From: Brachypodius melanocephalos
Taxonomy: Eukaryota; Chordata; Aves; Passeriformes; Pycnonotidae
DNA: 64,000 nt
Direction: 5' to 3'
NCBI GenBank assembly: GCA_013398615.1
Contig: VZSR01000393.1
Span: 260,711-324,710 of the forward strand
Shown here: positions 62,706 through 64,000 of the stretch, in pieces
Position numbering within the stretch: the stretch's first letter is position 1
Layout of the letters: each line of letters opens with the position of its first letter
Made by a program: the position numbers and the translations under genes
Notes under the pieces: model-generated
The model's database searches: none
The model's input: the letters and a program-made list of their open reading frames with translations, nothing else
Told to the model about the DNA's origin: nothing

Positions 62706-63079
62706 GTTGAGACATTTTGACAAGTTTACAGTGAAAGCAGAGGTTTTCTCCTTGGTGCTGACACAACAGCACAGGTTGCATCTGGACTGTACCCACTGCA
62801 GTGCAGACCCTCAGGCCTGGGCTGGGCCAGGGAGATGGGCAAAGGAACTCAGTGTCTTGTTACAGGTCTTGCAAACCTTTAAGGAAGTGGAAGAAATAAA
62901 TCCCCCATGCACAGTGAGGAAACCGAAGCACAAAGGGGAGTAAACTGCTGAGGAACATAACGATCAAATTGCAGGTGGTGAGCAGCAAGAAGGTCTTGTC
63001 CCCCTCCCCTTTCACATGCCCCACCACTGGCTTTCAGCCCACATCTCTCCTGTTCCCATCTCCATCCTCACAAAGTCAC

Positions 63080-63800
63080 CTGGCTCAGAGGTCAGCCAGT
63101 CCATCCAAAGCAGGTTAGACTGAGCCTGCCTCATTCCTGATGGCAGCTCCTATCATCTTCTTGAAAGACCCCTGAGGAACCTTCCCAGAAAACCCACTCC
63201 AGTGCTTAAGCCACAGGCTGTACAGGAGGACTTAAAAAAATTTGTTCTCTAACATCAATCTTTCTCCCTTCAACTTAAGTCTTTTGTGTCTTGTCTGTAT
63301 CCCCAACATGGAGAACAAATAATTTCTTTCCTTTCAGAAGCATTTCATGCACAAGACTTATCCTGTCCTCCTCTTTGGTCTTCTTTTAGGTCAAATAAGC
63401 CTGTTCATTCTATTTCCTCCTCCTGACAGATGTTGCTCTGTTCTGGGTTGTTCTTGCTATCTGGGCTTTCTGAAATTGCTGCCCAGCCTCCCCAACACCC
63501 CAGCTCAGGAATGGAGAGTTTTCCAGTACTAATGAAACCCACCAATGGTACAATACTGTCACCTACACCGCAGTGTCTGTGCTTCATTCCAGCCTGTCCT
63601 GAAAAGTGGCATGGAAAGCTTCCCAAGGAGACACTGACTCCAAACAGGACCTTCTTCACATGAAGGGAAATTGGGTCGTGTTGACATGATTTGTTCTTGA
63701 CAAATCTGTGTCGACTGTTCCTCATCTCATTATCTTCCCATCACCACTTTACAAACAGTTGTTTGGTCAATTCTTGGGAAAATCTGGGGCAGAGATGGCA
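63080..63800 (-). mobile_element. Ancient CR1/L3-like LINE remnant
   Basis: Phrases on the plus strand match the antisense of old vertebrate CR1-group LINEs. Examples are 'CAGAGGTCAGCCAGTCCATCC' at the left, 'CCTCTTTGGTCTTCTTTTAGG' in the middle, and 'GATTTGTTCTTGACAAATC' followed by CTCATCTCATTATCTTCC at the right. The copy is heavily diverged and non-coding. The boundaries are approximate. Confidence 0.55.
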
Positions 63801-64000
63801 GGTGTACAGTTCCCCAGCCACTCCTTCAGTCAGGGACAAGCCCCGTGCCTGTCCCTCATTGCACCTCCCCTCTCCTCTGCACAGCACAAGAGAGAGCAGC
63901 TGGCAGGTCTGACATGCTGCAGGCACTGTCTCCCAGCAGCCAGGTACAGCAGGGCAGGGACAGCGCTCAGCACCACCAAGAGCTCTGCAGCCCTGCTAGC

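Larger units (their letters stand above)
57118..64000 (-). other. ZFHX3: ZFHX3 intron, partial (continues beyond the window)
   Basis: At least 6.9 kb lie upstream of the first visible exon. I see no further exon with matching phase. It contains candidate conserved blocks and an old LINE remnant, listed separately. The ORFs at 58,487-59,014 and 61,220-61,807 lack family similarity and look like chance. Confidence 0.8.

Noticed and set aside
1..64000. CRISPR arrays, operons, phage or plasmid features
   Set aside because: The window is vertebrate chromosomal DNA. There are no regularly spaced direct repeats with unique spacers and no bacterial gene organisation.
1..64000. Endogenous retroviral or LTR elements
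   Set aside because: I found no paired long terminal repeats, primer-binding site or retroviral coding motif. The reverse-transcriptase-like piece at 29,349-29,700 is CR1.

Overview
The window is vertebrate nuclear DNA, most likely from a bird. It carries large introns with GT-AG splice sites, long gene-free stretches, very few interspersed repeats, and repeats that are almost all CR1-type LINE fragments, as is usual for birds and other sauropsids. The only protein-coding gene I can recognise is the 3' part of ZFHX3 (ATBF1), a giant zinc-finger/homeodomain transcription factor, on the minus strand.

Layout: 1-24,470 is AT-rich intergenic DNA with no recognisable gene (one CR1 fragment, a few low-complexity tracts, chance ORFs). 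24,470-25,370 is a CpG-island-like block with CCAAT boxes, GC boxes and an NRF1-like site, plus a 9-bp minisatellite. It is a candidate promoter, possibly bidirectional, for an unidentified transcript. 25,370-36,520 is the intergenic region downstream of ZFHX3. It holds two CR1 copies (one broken by a 100-N gap), GC-rich patches, and several AT-rich, homeobox-motif-rich blocks that look like conserved non-coding elements.

ZFHX3 then runs right to left. The proposed 3' UTR is 36,520-40,202. The terminal coding exon is 40,203-41,303 and is interrupted by a 100-N gap. The intron is 41,304-43,950. The giant exon with all four homeodomains is 43,951-49,395. Three small exons follow at 49,887-49,989, 56,593-56,793 and 56,984-57,117. 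The intron upstream of the last of these fills the rest of the window. The splice phases agree throughout. Exons coding the N-terminal portion of the protein lie beyond 64,000. I number exons 6-10 on the model of the ten-exon human gene; the numbers are inferred.

The most useful observation is that the gap in the last exon removes about 200 codons judged by the mammalian protein. These include the last two zinc fingers and the segment that in human holds the polyglycine (GGC) tract expanded in spinocerebellar ataxia 4. The reading frames on either side of the gap do not match, which shows that the 100 Ns are nominal. I found no clear evidence of a novel biological system. The best leads are the orphan CpG island, a perfect RFX-type palindrome in a GC-rich intronic block, an inverted CR1 pair next to a splice donor, and the candidate enhancers.
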